A stretch of 64,000 nucleotides of DNA from NCBI GenBank assembly GCA_020634215.1, contig JACKCD010000002.1, positions 1 to 64,000 on the forward strand. Reading direction: 5' to 3'. This document shows, piece after piece, positions 1 to 8,472 of this stretch (position 1 is its first letter; each line of letters begins with the position of its first letter). This stretch comes from Ardenticatenaceae bacterium (lineage in GTDB: Bacteria; Chloroflexota; Anaerolineae; Promineifilales; Promineifilaceae). The position numbers and the translations under genes are program-made. The notes beneath the pieces were generated by a model. The model saw only the letters and a list, made by a program, of their open reading frames with translations. It did no database searches and was not told the origin of the DNA.

Positions 1-1
1 G

Positions 2-409
2 GGCAACGACCCGGCGCAATGGCAGTGGGGGCGGCTGCACCGCGTCTGTTTTGCCCACGCCCTGGGGCAACTGCGCCCGCTGGACGCTGTTTTTAACCAC
101 GGGCCATTGCCCATTGGGGGGGATATTGACACGGTGGCCCAAACGAGCATCCGCGCCGATGCCCCTTATGACAACAACGCCATCTCCATCTCCTCGCGCC
201 ACATCGTCAACTTGGGCGACCTGAGCCAGGGGCAAATGATTATCGCGCCGGGGCAGTCGGGGCAGCTTGGCAGCCCACACTATGGCGACCTGCTGCCGCT
301 GTGGCGCACGGGTGCGTATGTGCCGGTGGCGTGGACGGAGGCGCAGATAACGGCCGTTTGTCACCACAAGCTGGTTTTGAAGCCGGGGAGTGTGGGGCGT
401 GGAGCGTAG
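2..409 (+). CDS. Penicillin acylase (S45 Ntn-hydrolase) C-terminal part, cut by window edge
   Basis: The reading frame is open from the first bases of the window to a stop at 409, so only the last 135 residues or so are present. Family signatures visible in order are WQWGRLH, FNHGPLPIGGD, an SSRHIVNLGDLS stretch and GQSGQLGSPHYGDLLPLW, which match the end of the beta subunit of penicillin amidases. Members are exported or periplasmic Ntn-hydrolases that cleave amides such as acyl-homoserine lactones or beta-lactam side chains; the substrate here is unknown. The catalytic Ser and the propeptide lie upstream of the window. One AACGGCCGTT copy (349) lies near the C-terminus, where it reads as TAV. 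A GC-rich hairpin follows the stop. Confidence 0.85.
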   Translation, partial: GNDPAQWQWGRLHRVCFAHALGQLRPLDAVFNHGPLPIGGDIDTVAQTSIRADAPYDNNAISISSRHIVNLGDLSQGQMIIAPGQSGQLGSPHYGDLLPLWRTGAYVPVAWTEAQITAVCHHKLVLKPGSVGRGA

Positions 410-440
410 GGTGTCACAGACAGAAGACCCCACACCCTAC
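406..440. terminator. Hairpin between two convergent genes
   Basis: Inner arms GTAGGGTGT (406-414) and ACACCCTAC (432-440) are complementary. Further G-rich sequence on the left (about 386-405) and C-rich sequence on the right (441-465) extend the pairing imperfectly. It lies between the convergent ends of the acylase gene and the lamin-tail protein gene and could serve both. There is no clear T-run, so intrinsic termination is uncertain. Confidence 0.4.
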
Positions 441-457
441 TCCCCACTCTCTACGCC

Positions 458-2341
458 CTACACCGCACGCCTGACAAATCCGGCCGTTAACCCCAGCAGC
501 ACAACCAGCACAACCAGCAGCAGCCAGGGGGTGGGTGTTGTGGGCAAGGCGGTGAGGTGGGTGAGGGAAACGGCCGTTGGTGAAGCCCCTGCGACCAAAA
601 CCGTCCCCCGCGCAAAACTAATATATTCCTGCCCACCCTGACACCGCTGCGTAAAATTTGCCATATTGCTCCCATCACAAGTTGTAATCACGCCAGAGCC
701 AGCCGTAGCCACGTCTCCGTCTCCATCTGCCCCTTGTACATCATCATCACCAACCACCAACAGCATATACGAAACAGGCGTAGTGCCATTCGCAAACCCA
801 ATCCAGCGCGTCGTGTGATTACCACATCCATACCCATTGGTGCTGTCACCACCACACGTTGAAGTTCTAAAATCAATGGTAGGGTTGGTAACAACAGGTG
901 ACTCGTTAACACCATCTTCATTATCATCCAAAAAAGCGGGGACGGTTTGCACCCCGTCAATCGGATTACAGTTGGCATCAAAAAGCTGCACCGTTGCCAA
1001 AGCACCGCCGATAGGATCGCCGAGGGACATACCGGCAAAAGTGCCTGCGGGCTGAGCATCAATCATCGCTTGGGTTAATATTTCAGGGTCACGGGTTTCA
1101 ATATCGGCAAAAAATGCTCCCCAAGCGCGAATTGGCGGTGAAAATGCAATGAGTACCCCATTTGGATTGGAGTTATCCCCTACCCCAGAATCATTATAGG
1201 CATTGGCAATGCTGTTGACGTTACTACCGGGTGTATCAATATTCGGTTCGGGTGGATTATCCTGCAAAGGGTCAGCAGCAGATGGTTGGCTACTGTGGAC
1301 AATGCCACCGACTTTAGCTGCTGTACAAGTTTCGTGTTCGCTTCCAGTTCCAGTGGAACTCATATTCATCTGGTAGGCGGTAAAAGAAAAGGGGGTGCTT
1401 CCCCCGGTATATGTCCAAACTGGTGCGCCATACGTGGGGTCTGTGCCGGCCGTTACATTTGGCGACCCAATATCCATCTGTTTGAAGCTGGTTACACCCG
1501 GCGCACCACCCAAAACAGCATCAACTGCAGCCCGCCAACCATCATCCGTCCGATCCACCTGTTCTTCATCTAAAACGGTGCTACTAAACTGCAAGCCACT
1601 AATTTCATGGCTAATGTAGATTCCCCCCGCCCCGGCTCCGTTAACAGGCGGCGTTAAAACGGGAGAGGGTAATCCTGATGTGGGGTTTTGGGCATTGCGA
1701 TACCAATCAGCACTGTTATCGTCGCTGTCTACATCCCCTTCTAAATAACGGGCAACCACTTGGTCGCCCAACCGGTGAATGGCATTGGTTGTAGTGGGTG
1801 TAACGGCCGGCCCGCTCCCCTCATAGCTAGTTGCCGTCCCCCCTATGCCAACAAAGTCCACAACAGTGGCATTGGTCGCACAGTTTGCAACACATGGGTT
1901 AAGGGCGGTTGTTCCTAAAATAAGGGCTATCTTTTGATCGGTACTACTGGTAATATTCATTGTGCCACTGGCATCTACAGGGCTACCAACGGCCGTTTCA
2001 AAACCAGCCAAATCATTACAGCTCCCAGCCACCAGAAAATAGGCACCGGGAACAACCGATCCCGATGCTAAATCAATTTTCTGCGTAAAGTTTCCCGCTG
2101 CAGACGCTCGCTGAACGGAATAAGGTGTTACGCTAAAGTCAATGGTGCCATTGGTTCCGTTGTAGAGTTCAACATAATCACATCCTTGTAAACCTGTGCC
2201 ACTCGTACCTCCATCAAAGATTTCACTTAAGACAAAGGCATTGGCTGGCTGGGTTTGCCCAACTTGAACAGAAGAAAACATGATTAACAGCAGCAGGGAA
2301 ATAGCCCACAAAGCTCTTGGAAACGCGACTAAACGCAACAT
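458..2341 (-). CDS. Secreted lamin-tail-domain protein with C-terminal membrane anchor
   Basis: A 627-residue protein. I place the start at the ATG at 2341 because AAGGAG sits 7 bases upstream; an in-frame TTG at 2365 would put that ribosome site inside the gene. The N-terminus is a signal peptide (LWAISLLLLIMF, then AQ/ANA-type cleavage). Residues of about 35-150 have the LTD (lamin-tail) pattern: LSEIFDGG, YVELYNGT, GAYFLVAG, VVDFVGIG. The middle is Thr/Ser/Asn-rich and unassigned. The last 40 residues have a Pro-Thr stretch, a hydrophobic segment (WLLLVVLVVLLGLTAGF) and a basic RRAV end, the architecture of IPTL-CTERM-like sorting anchors. LTD proteins usually act at the cell surface; substrate and partner are not visible. 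The terminal anchor is certain by composition, the surface role is inferred. Confidence 0.8.
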   Translation of the reverse strand: MLRLVAFPRALWAISLLLLIMFSSVQVGQTQPANAFVLSEIFDGGTSGTGLQGCDYVELYNGTNGTIDFSVTPYSVQRASAAGNFTQKIDLASGSVVPGAYFLVAGSCNDLAGFETAVGSPVDASGTMNITSSTDQKIALILGTTALNPCVANCATNATVVDFVGIGGTATSYEGSGPAVTPTTTNAIHRLGDQVVARYLEGDVDSDDNSADWYRNAQNPTSGLPSPVLTPPVNGAGAGGIYISHEISGLQFSSTVLDEEQVDRTDDGWRAAVDAVLGGAPGVTSFKQMDIGSPNVTAGTDPTYGAPVWTYTGGSTPFSFTAYQMNMSSTGTGSEHETCTAAKVGGIVHSSQPSAADPLQDNPPEPNIDTPGSNVNSIANAYNDSGVGDNSNPNGVLIAFSPPIRAWGAFFADIETRDPEILTQAMIDAQPAGTFAGMSLGDPIGGALATVQLFDANCNPIDGVQTVPAFLDDNEDGVNESPVVTNPTIDFRTSTCGGDSTNGYGCGNHTTRWIGFANGTTPVSYMLLVVGDDDVQGADGDGDVATAGSGVITTCDGSNMANFTQRCQGGQEYISFARGTVLVAGASPTAVSLTHLTALPTTPTPWLLLVVLVVLLGLTAGFVRRAV

Positions 2342-2460
2342 TGCACACTCCTTGTTGTTTGGCAATCTGGATTAAAGTGGACAGATTATATCTATACTGG
2401 CGCAAGAGAGTATAGCAATTTTGGTTGTAATTTGGTTATTTTTCGCTATAAACTAGCCTG

Positions 2461-3018
2461 ATGGCAGCACCGTCTCTTCCTCCCTCCGGCTATTGGCAGC
2501 GCATTGTTTACATTTTTATGCCGCTGTTTTTGTTGCTTTTGTTTTTGGGGGTGATTCGTTTGTGGGGAGGGGAAGAAACGGCCGTTTCCCCCCCAAGCGC
2601 CACAACCACGCCACCCGCCACCCCCACCAGCCTGCCCGCTCCCACCGAGACGGACACGGGAAACGCAGCCACACCCCTTCCCCCCACGCCCACAGCCCAG
2701 CCAGCCACCCCTTTGCCAGCAGACAATATTATTTTGCTTGGCCCACCGGCCGGCAGCACCTTCCCTGCTAACACCCCCATCACCCTCTTTTGGCAGTGGC
2801 CCCACCCACTAACCGACGAGCAGCAATTCAGCGTCTACTGGCAGCAAGACAAACAAACCCAACTCCTCGGGCGGCTCACCGAACCCAACTTTGGCGATTT
2901 GTTCCAGCTACAGACTACGCCCACTATAGTTGGCAATGCCGTCTGGTGGATCGTTCTGGAAACCAACGATGCAACCATCGAAAGCCCCCAGCGGCAACTG
3001 CTCATTTCGGCACAGTAA
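2461..3018 (+). CDS. Single-pass membrane protein with Thr/Pro-rich stalk
   Basis: A 185-residue protein I do not recognise. Residues of about 12-36 form one membrane segment (IVYIFMPLFLLLLFLGVI). A low-complexity stalk of Pro, Thr and Ala follows (about 40-85), then a roughly 95-residue C-terminal domain containing FWQWPHPLTDEQQFSVYWQQ and ending near the stop. This last part resembles the beta-sandwich domain fused to many Chloroflexota surface proteins, with Trp-rich strands, but no family can be named. The stalk suggests an extracellular position. There is no obvious ribosome site before the ATG. It is divergent from the lamin-tail gene, and about 120 bases of AT-rich sequence between the two could hold both promoters. 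Confidence 0.65.
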   Translation: MAAPSLPPSGYWQRIVYIFMPLFLLLLFLGVIRLWGGEETAVSPPSATTTPPATPTSLPAPTETDTGNAATPLPPTPTAQPATPLPADNIILLGPPAGSTFPANTPITLFWQWPHPLTDEQQFSVYWQQDKQTQLLGRLTEPNFGDLFQLQTTPTIVGNAVWWIVLETNDATIESPQRQLLISAQ

Positions 3019-3062
3019 TGGCAAAGCTGAATGCGCGTTTTCTTGAAATAACCTGCGAAAAT

Positions 3063-3103
3063 GAGATTAGAGATTGGAGACTCGGCAAATCTCTAATCTC
3101 CAA
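3063..3103. repeat. Intergenic hairpin (AGATTAGAGATT type)
   Basis: Arms AGATTAGAGATT and AATCTCTAATCT flank a short loop between two convergent genes. The same words (AATCTCTAATCTCCAATC) recur at about 9370-9415 and 28196-28240, so this is a dispersed family and not a chance hairpin. Confidence 0.6.
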
Positions 3104-3118
3104 GCACCCACCAGGCCG

Positions 3119-4759
3119 TTAAGATTTTCTGAATAACCTTGTCAGAGCCAGCAAAACGGCCGTTATTCCCCCCACCGCCGCCACTTTCCCCTTGTTCTCC
3201 TGCAAAAATTCCGTCACTGGCTCCAGCCGCTGCTGCGGGGTCGTCCCAAAAGCCAATTTCATAATGGCCGCGCTTTTGTGGTAGTTGCCCGGCGAGCGTA
3301 GAATGGTGGCAACGTCAAACGGCAGCGGCGGCTTGCCAATGGCGTAGGAGACCGTTTGCGTAAATTGCAGCAGGTCGGCTTCACCGTGCGAACGGCCGTT
3401 TCCCGACTGCTTCACCCCGCCAAACGGCAAATGCGGGATGGCAAAATGCACCACCGTGTCGTTGATATTCACCGACCCCGTTTCCAATCGCTGCGCCACC
3501 CGCTCCGCCCGCGCCACATCCTGCCCCCACACCGATGCCCCCAACCCCAAATAAGAGTCATTCGCCAACCGCACCGCCTGCGAAATATCGGCCACCTTCA
3601 TAATCGGCATAATCGGGCCAAACGTTTCGTCCTGCATCAGCCGCATCGTGTGATCCACGTCCACCACCACCGTTGGCTCCATAAAATAGCCATTGCGACC
3701 ACCCCCGGCTAATACTTTGGCTCCTTTCGCCACGGCATCGGCCAAATGATCCTCAACAATTTCACCCTGCCGGGCAAAGGTCAGCGGCCCCATGTCAAAC
3801 CCATTGTCAATGGTAGGGGAATATCCCACCTTCATTTGGGCAACCTCGGCCAGCACCGCCTGCACAAACGGCTCATAAACCGACTCCAGCACATAGACCC
3901 GCTCCACGGCCACGCACGTTTGCCCGGCATTGTAAAATGCTCCCCAAACTCCCCATCGTGCCGCTGCGGCAATGTCGGCATCATCCAGCACAATCATCGG
4001 GTCTTTGCTGCCCAGTTCGGTGATGACAGGGGTCATCGTTTCGGCGGCGGCCTGGGTAATCAGCCGCCCCGTTCGCACCGAGCCGGTGACGTAAATTAAA
4101 TCGGGGCGTGTTTGCACCAGCGCCGCCCCCACCCGACCATCGCCGTGGACAAAACGGATAAAGGGAGCCAGTTCTGGCACACGCTGAAACAGCTTTTCCA
4201 TCGCCACACCGGTGGCGGCCGTCACTTCCGAAGGCTTGACGACAACGGTATTACCCGCCAGCAACGCCGTAATCACCGGCTGCATGGTCAAAATAAAGGG
4301 GTAGTTCCAGGGGCTAATGACCGCTACCACGCCATAGGGCCGCCGTTCCACCTGCCCGCGTTTGAACAATTGCAGCCCCGAAGAGACGCGGCGCGGGCGC
4401 AGCCATTGGGCGGCATGGCGGCAATATTGGTTCATGCTGTCTACGGTGACGAATAGCTCAGTGAGGGCATCTTGACGACTTTTGCCGCCGTCCTGGTTGA
4501 TAACGGCCGTTAATTCATCCATCTCCTCAATGATCAACGACTGTAGCTGGCGCACAATCCGCACCCGCTCCGCCACCGGCTTGTGGCCCCACACCTGCGC
4601 CGCCACCCCCATCTCCTGCCGCGCCGCACTGACCTCGGCCGCCGTCGCCATTGTCACCTCGGCAAATTGTTCCCCTGTGCCGGGGTTAATACACGCGATT
4701 GTTTCTGCATGGCCGTTTAAACGGCCGTTTGCCACCACCTGCTGCCGCTGCACACTCAT
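3119..4759 (-). CDS. Aldehyde dehydrogenase family protein with C-terminal hydrophobic tail
   Basis: A 546-residue NAD(P)+-dependent aldehyde dehydrogenase. I chose the ATG at 4759 because GGAAGG stands 6 bases upstream; the frame also has a TTG 33 bases earlier. Family motifs are SPWNYPF (the catalytic Asn), KPSEVTAATG, TGSVRTGR, the general base Glu in TELGSKDP and the nucleophile Cys in FYNAGQTCVAVERVYV. The end of the catalytic domain is LPFGGVKQSGNGRSHG. A tail of about 50 residues follows, with a hydrophobic segment (VAAVGGITAVLLAL) and a basic end. This is the layout of membrane-attached fatty-aldehyde or coniferyl-aldehyde type ALDHs. The substrate cannot be read from sequence. The motif AACGGCCGTT appears several times in the gene. 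Confidence 0.92.
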   Translation of the reverse strand: MSVQRQQVVANGRLNGHAETIACINPGTGEQFAEVTMATAAEVSAARQEMGVAAQVWGHKPVAERVRIVRQLQSLIIEEMDELTAVINQDGGKSRQDALTELFVTVDSMNQYCRHAAQWLRPRRVSSGLQLFKRGQVERRPYGVVAVISPWNYPFILTMQPVITALLAGNTVVVKPSEVTAATGVAMEKLFQRVPELAPFIRFVHGDGRVGAALVQTRPDLIYVTGSVRTGRLITQAAAETMTPVITELGSKDPMIVLDDADIAAAARWGVWGAFYNAGQTCVAVERVYVLESVYEPFVQAVLAEVAQMKVGYSPTIDNGFDMGPLTFARQGEIVEDHLADAVAKGAKVLAGGGRNGYFMEPTVVVDVDHTMRLMQDETFGPIMPIMKVADISQAVRLANDSYLGLGASVWGQDVARAERVAQRLETGSVNINDTVVHFAIPHLPFGGVKQSGNGRSHGEADLLQFTQTVSYAIGKPPLPFDVATILRSPGNYHKSAAIMKLAFGTTPQQRLEPVTEFLQENKGKVAAVGGITAVLLALTRLFRKS

Positions 4760-5134
4760 AGCACCCTTCCTAATTCGATAGGACGCGGACAAACACGGAC
4801 GAATTTGTAAAACCTTTGCTTTTCATTCGTGGTAATGCGCCGCCCATAAACCTTCCTTAAAGATTCTGCTCAACTATTTGTCATCGCAAATTGTGCCACA
4901 AACGCCTTTGCCTGACCACCGCCCCAAATGGGTTGACAACAGGCAACCGACGACAGACAACGGTTCATTTCTTCCGTCCTTCGTCCGCGTTCATCGGCGT
5001 TTGTCCGCGTCCCATTTCCGGTTTGACACGCACACAAAGTTAGCCAAAGCAAAAAACGAGGATTGGAATCCTCGGCTACAGGGTCAATTTTCAAAAGCGG
5101 TTGTGGAGAAAATGGGGAATAAATTATGAGTTAC
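4760..5134. other. Gene-free stretch with dispersed repeat pieces
   Basis: This stretch of 375 bases holds no convincing gene. It contains two pieces of a dispersed repeat, GACGCGGACAAACACGGAC near 4784 and its relative GTCCGCGTTCATCGGCG near 4983, which recur at 23200-23230 inside another gene and in part near 34090. A small hairpin (GAGGATT-GG-AATCCTC) lies at about 5060-5076. The sequence TGAGTTACTCATAAA near 5127 is shared with about 29902. Confidence 0.5.
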
Positions 5135-5683
5135 TCATAAATAACTCTCGGTGATACGGTGCTGCATATCCAGCAGCGACAGGCTCTCACTTTGGAAATT
5201 GCCCCCTTCCAAAAACTGCTGCAACAACCCCAACGCCAGTTCAAAGGTGTCGCTGCGGTTTGAGCCAAAGATAGCGTTGAAGGTGCCGTGCGCCCGCCCT
5301 AACTCAATGGACTGCTGTGGCGACAAGCGAATGGATGTCCAACTGCGCTCGGCTGAATGATCGGGCAGCGGCAAATCCCAGAGCAAGTAAAGCGACTCTA
5401 AATCGGTGATGCCTTCAGGAATTTCGCGGTTACGGCCGGCCACCGCTCGGCGCAGAGCCTCCAGCCGCGCTGTCAACACACTCACGGCCAAATCGGGCAA
5501 ATCGGCTCGCTTGAGATCATCGGGCAAGAAGGCAACCAATTGTTTGAACAGATTCTTGTTGGCCGGAGTCAGCTCCACATACACATTTTGGCGGCTGACA
5601 GCATGACGTGGTCGCCCTCGTTTGGGTTTTTCCCGCAGCAGCGCCGCTAAGGTGCTGTCCCCTTTTTTGCCAGATTTACTCAT
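5135..5683 (-). CDS. Small basic DNA-binding-like protein paired with an AAA+ ATPase
   Basis: A 182-residue protein I cannot name. The first 35 residues are basic and contain KRGRPRH, an AT-hook-like GRPR core, suggesting minor-groove DNA binding. The rest is mixed helical, with LTPANKNLFKQLVAFLP and a Leu-rich C-terminus. Its ATG overlaps the stop of the upstream ATPase gene by four bases (ATGA), so the two are almost certainly translated together. Pairing of an ExeA/TniB-like ATPase with a small DNA-binding protein resembles target-selection modules of transposons, but no transposase is nearby. Function is unknown. Confidence 0.75.
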   Translation of the reverse strand: MSKSGKKGDSTLAALLREKPKRGRPRHAVSRQNVYVELTPANKNLFKQLVAFLPDDLKRADLPDLAVSVLTARLEALRRAVAGRNREIPEGITDLESLYLLWDLPLPDHSAERSWTSIRLSPQQSIELGRAHGTFNAIFGSNRSDTFELALGLLQQFLEGGNFQSESLSLLDMQHRITESYL

Positions 5684-6567
5684 GCTGCTGCCTGGCTGCC
5701 GCCGTGGCGATAGCCATGTTGATCTTTCAGGAAATCGGCGACAAATTCGGCGTTAATTTCATTGCCGCCCGTTGCCAATAGTTCCAGACACAGGTGCAGG
5801 CAAAGCAAACAAATGCTGCGCGGATACCCCCGCGTTTCGCGCCAAATGGGCATGATGGCATCGTCGGTGATTAACGGCCGTTGTTTTGTATCCCGCCCCG
5901 CCGCCAGCAGCCGATACTCAATCAGCGACCGCGTATCATCCGGCGTAAGCGGGTCGAGCGAAGACCTGGTTGCCACGCGGTCGTTAAAATCTGGCACCTC
6001 CCGCAGCGCAATATCCAGCTCCGGCCGGCCGAGCAGCACCATCTGAAACGCCTTCCCCCCACGCGGGTCGCGGAAATTCAGCAGCCGCCGCAGTTCCACA
6101 AACTGCTCTGGGCATAGCTCATGGGCTTCATCAATAATCACCAGCGGCAAAATGCCCTTTTCTGTTTGCTCCACTAAAAAGGCGCGGAACTCATTCAGCT
6201 GGTCTTCCGTCGCCCGCCGCGTCCGCAGCCCAAACTCGGCCGCAATGCGGCGCAGCAGCAGCAGCCCACTTTTCTTGGGTGCTTCATCCACCTTGGCCGC
6301 CACAAAATCGGGGCGGCGGTCATAGCGGCTGTGAAACCAAGAGGCCAGCGTGGTCTTGCCAGTGCCAATTTCACCCACAATCACCGAAGCCCCCTGCCCC
6401 GCTTCCACCATATAGCTCACCTTCGACAGCGCCCGGCGCGTTTCGGTGGACAAATACATAAAGCGCGGGTCGGCTTCTATCGTAAACGGCGGCACAACCA
6501 CACCCAACCGATCCCAATCGGGTTTGTAGCCGTCAATACCTAACGTTAATGGTCGTATACTATCCAT
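5680..6567 (-). CDS. ExeA/TniB-like AAA+ ATPase
   Basis: A 295-residue P-loop ATPase. An N-terminal PPFTIEADPRFMYLS motif is followed by Walker A GEIGTGKTTLA (about residue 65), Walker B LVIIDEAHEL (about 142), a sensor-type LGRPEL and an arginine region before a helical C-terminal domain (LTPDDTRSLIEYRL). This order is that of the ExeA, TniB and MuB-like group, which bind DNA and ATP and act as regulators in secretion, transposition or partition. It overlaps the next gene by ATGA. A consensus-like promoter 8 bases upstream of the ATG would give a leaderless transcript. The specific job is unknown; a relic of a mobile element is one option. Confidence 0.8.
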   Translation of the reverse strand: MDSIRPLTLGIDGYKPDWDRLGVVVPPFTIEADPRFMYLSTETRRALSKVSYMVEAGQGASVIVGEIGTGKTTLASWFHSRYDRRPDFVAAKVDEAPKKSGLLLLRRIAAEFGLRTRRATEDQLNEFRAFLVEQTEKGILPLVIIDEAHELCPEQFVELRRLLNFRDPRGGKAFQMVLLGRPELDIALREVPDFNDRVATRSSLDPLTPDDTRSLIEYRLLAAGRDTKQRPLITDDAIMPIWRETRGYPRSICLLCLHLCLELLATGGNEINAEFVADFLKDQHGYRHGGSQAAA

Positions 6568-6574
6568 GATCTAA

Positions 6575-6603
6575 ATGGTATAAAAGCAGTGCAACCTTGT
6601 CAA
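6575..6603 (-). promoter_or_regulatory. Promoter of the AAA+ ATPase gene, predicted leaderless
   Basis: On the minus strand TTGACA (6598-6603) is followed after 17 bases by TACCAT (6575-6580). The start site would fall at about 6568, directly before the ATG at 6567, and no ribosome site is present upstream of that ATG. Confidence 0.5.
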
Positions 6604-6687
6604 GGATGCACTTATTCTGTAAATTTCACTAAATTATAGCAATAGTAGGGTCAAAGTCAAAATCTATAGCATATAGATTTGTTGACA

Positions 6688-6714
6688 AGACAATCTAACT
6701 TTGTTAGACTGTCT
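6688..6714. promoter_or_regulatory. Inverted repeat, possible operator
   Basis: The arms AGACAATCTAAC (6688-6699) and GTTAGACTGTCT (6703-6714) match at 11 of 12 positions with a 3-base spacer. They directly follow a TTGACA (6682-6687). Size and symmetry suit a dimeric repressor or an element terminus; which one is unknown. Confidence 0.4.
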
Positions 6715-6797
6715 GGTACAGTTATCTTTAGGGATAATTGTAGTCTATTGTCAATAATACGGCTATAGCTTGATTAAAAAATCGGTCTACCCAACGT

Positions 6798-6828
6798 ATA
6801 GCCAACAAACAAGTCATTTGTTGGCTAT
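6798..6828. repeat. Perfect 12-bp hairpin
   Basis: ATAGCCAACAAA and TTTGTTGGCTAT are exact complements around a 7-base loop. No T-run follows on either strand, so a terminator role is unlikely. Confidence 0.6.
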
Positions 6829-6881
6829 GTTATTGTGTGTTGTTTGCTGAAACGGGCAGCATGCAAGGGAAAACCGACTGG

Positions 6882-6916
6882 AATAAAAAACGGTCAGGTG
6901 CTGAAACACCTGACCG
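6882..6916 (-). terminator. Intrinsic terminator on the minus strand
   Basis: A 10-bp stem CGGTCAGGTG/CACCTGACCG with a 6-base loop is followed on the minus strand by TTTTTTATT. It would stop transcription coming from the right, yet no minus-strand gene is seen between here and the plus-strand gene at 7202. It may end an unrecognised transcript or antisense RNA. Confidence 0.7.
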
Positions 6917-7094
6917 TCATTTAGTTTTCGCAAGCTACCTTTCGTCTGTTCTGGTGCCGCCAACACCTCTGATCAGCGCCCCTTTATTGGGGAGGGGGAT
7001 TTTTTACTTCCCCAAAGAGTAGCTCACTGTCTAGGTAAGAGCATAGCACAGGCGTATAGACCTGTCAACTGAGTTTGCCAATCGCTAACGTGTC

Positions 7095-7172
7095 AGTGAT
7101 CGGTAATCAGTAATCGGTAATCAGTTGGTTCAACTGGTTACTGATTACTGATTACTGGTTACTGATTACTAA
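7095..7172. repeat. GGTAATCAGT/ACTGATTACC intergenic hairpin cluster
   Basis: Repeated units (ATCGGTAATCAG twice on the left, TACTGATTACTGATTAC on the right) can pair across a short loop containing GGTTCAACTGG. The same words recur at about 48299-48390, so this is a dispersed family. Confidence 0.65.
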
Positions 7173-7201
7173 ATGCTCTTGCCTGGTCAAAAGAGTGGGT
7201 C

Positions 7202-8368
7202 TTGACTGGGCAACCGGGTTTTGTGTCGCCAGCTTTGGCGGCCGCGCAAGCACAACTAAACGCCCTGCGGCAGCAGCACAGCCAGATGGTGGGGGTGGAA
7301 ACGGCCGTTTCTGCCAACAGCCAACAGCCAACGGACGACGGCTTGCAACCAACAGCCGCAACCATTGCCCAGCTTCCCGAACATTTAGGGTGGGGGAGTG
7401 CGGCATTAACGGCCGTTCTCCGCCCCAAAACAACGAACCACGAACCACGAACCACGGATGCCAGCCACACCCCACACCCCACTCCCCACTCCCCACTCCC
7501 TGCTGCTCCAGCAGCCACGTCTCCCACCATCACCCTCTACCCCACCCTCACCCTGGCAATGCTGCGGCAAAAGCGGGTACCGGCTGGGCGGGTGTGGCTA
7601 TTGCTGCGCCATATAGATGAAGCGGGTCGCGGCTGGGTGTGGGAAAGCGAGGCGCGGCGGCAGTTGGCGGAGCCGGGCAGCGAGCTGCAAATTTGCGGCT
7701 GGCGGCAGCTTCGCAATTTGCTGGGGCAGGGGGATGGGGTGTTTTGGCAGCGGGAAAACGGCCGTTTATGGTTGCGTAACCCGGCCAAGGTGGCGGCGGC
7801 ATTAGGGGTGGAACGATTAAACGGCCGTTGTGCCACCCTCCCCCTCGACATGCTCACCCAGCCCATTGGCACCGTCCGCGCCCATTTTTACGCCAGCTTC
7901 CACAGCGCCCGCCCCCAAGCGCCCATTGCCCGCGCCACGCTGACCCAGTTGAGCGGCCGGCAGCGGCAAACCCAGCGGCAATATGAAGCAAAAACGCGCA
8001 TTCAAAGCCGGGTCAACATTGCCCTGGGGCAGCGGCTAACCGACCAGGCGCGAGAGGAAACAGCCTGGCAACAAGGCAACGCGGCCTTTGTGCTGCGCGA
8101 TAGGAAGGGGAAATACGGCCCCAAAAACACGACTTATTTGGCCTGGCGGCTGCCCAACAGCTACCAAGGCCCCCATGCAACCGCCCGCAAAAGCCGCCAA
8201 AAGCGGCTAAACCGGCAATTGGCAGACCTGTTGACTGATGGGACGACGGGGAACGGCCGTTGCCAGCGACGGTATGGGGTTCTTGGCAAACAGCGGCACG
8301 CGAACTACTGGATTGCTCCCGCCACCAGCAACCAACCCACACAAATCTGGTTTTCAGCTAATGGTTAG
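7202..8368 (+). CDS. Unknown basic protein with low-complexity N-terminal region
   Basis: The frame begins at a TTG (7202) and gives 388 residues; a later start, such as an internal ATG near 7286, is possible. I do not recognise the family. Residues 1-115 are Gln, Thr and Pro-rich; about 80-105 reads from CCACGAACCACG and CCCCACTCCC words that look like intergenic repeat DNA read through in frame. The remainder (from TLTLAMLRQKRVPAG) is basic and ordered, with two Trp-rich segments and many Arg and Gln residues (RATLTQLSGRQRQTQRQYEAK), suggesting nucleic-acid binding. AACGGCCGTT occurs five times in the gene. The stop codon lies inside the left arm of a hairpin. Confidence 0.6.
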   Translation: MTGQPGFVSPALAAAQAQLNALRQQHSQMVGVETAVSANSQQPTDDGLQPTAATIAQLPEHLGWGSAALTAVLRPKTTNHEPRTTDASHTPHPTPHSPLPAAPAATSPTITLYPTLTLAMLRQKRVPAGRVWLLLRHIDEAGRGWVWESEARRQLAEPGSELQICGWRQLRNLLGQGDGVFWQRENGRLWLRNPAKVAAALGVERLNGRCATLPLDMLTQPIGTVRAHFYASFHSARPQAPIARATLTQLSGRQRQTQRQYEAKTRIQSRVNIALGQRLTDQAREETAWQQGNAAFVLRDRKGKYGPKNTTYLAWRLPNSYQGPHATARKSRQKRLNRQLADLLTDGTTGNGRCQRRYGVLGKQRHANYWIAPATSNQPTQIWFSANG

Positions 8369-8418
8369 TGGTTATTAGTTATTGGCTTGTACTAACCAAT
8401 AACTAATAACCACTAACC
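8363..8418. repeat. Perfect 23-bp hairpin overlapping a stop codon
   Basis: The arms at 8363-8385 and 8396-8418 are exact complements built from GGTTAGTGG and TTATTAG words, with a 10-base loop. The stop codon of the preceding gene (8366-8368) lies inside the left arm. It may act as a terminator or RNA stabiliser for that gene. Confidence 0.75.
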
Positions 8419-8472
8419 ACCATTTCCGGAAATAAATTTACCCCCTTACAGGGATATGATACTATTTTTACT

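Larger units (their letters stand above)
6604..7201. other. Long intergenic region rich in inverted repeats
   Basis: No gene is supported in these roughly 600 bases. From left to right the region holds an inverted repeat AGACAATCTAAC/GTTAGACTGTCT (6688-6714), a perfect 12-bp hairpin (6798-6828), a strong hairpin with a minus-strand T-run (6882-6916) and a long GGTAATCAGT/ACTGATTACC hairpin cluster (about 7095-7172). A TTGACA at 6682 lacks a good -10 partner. The density of separate hairpins suggests a control region or the end of an element. Confidence 0.55.
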
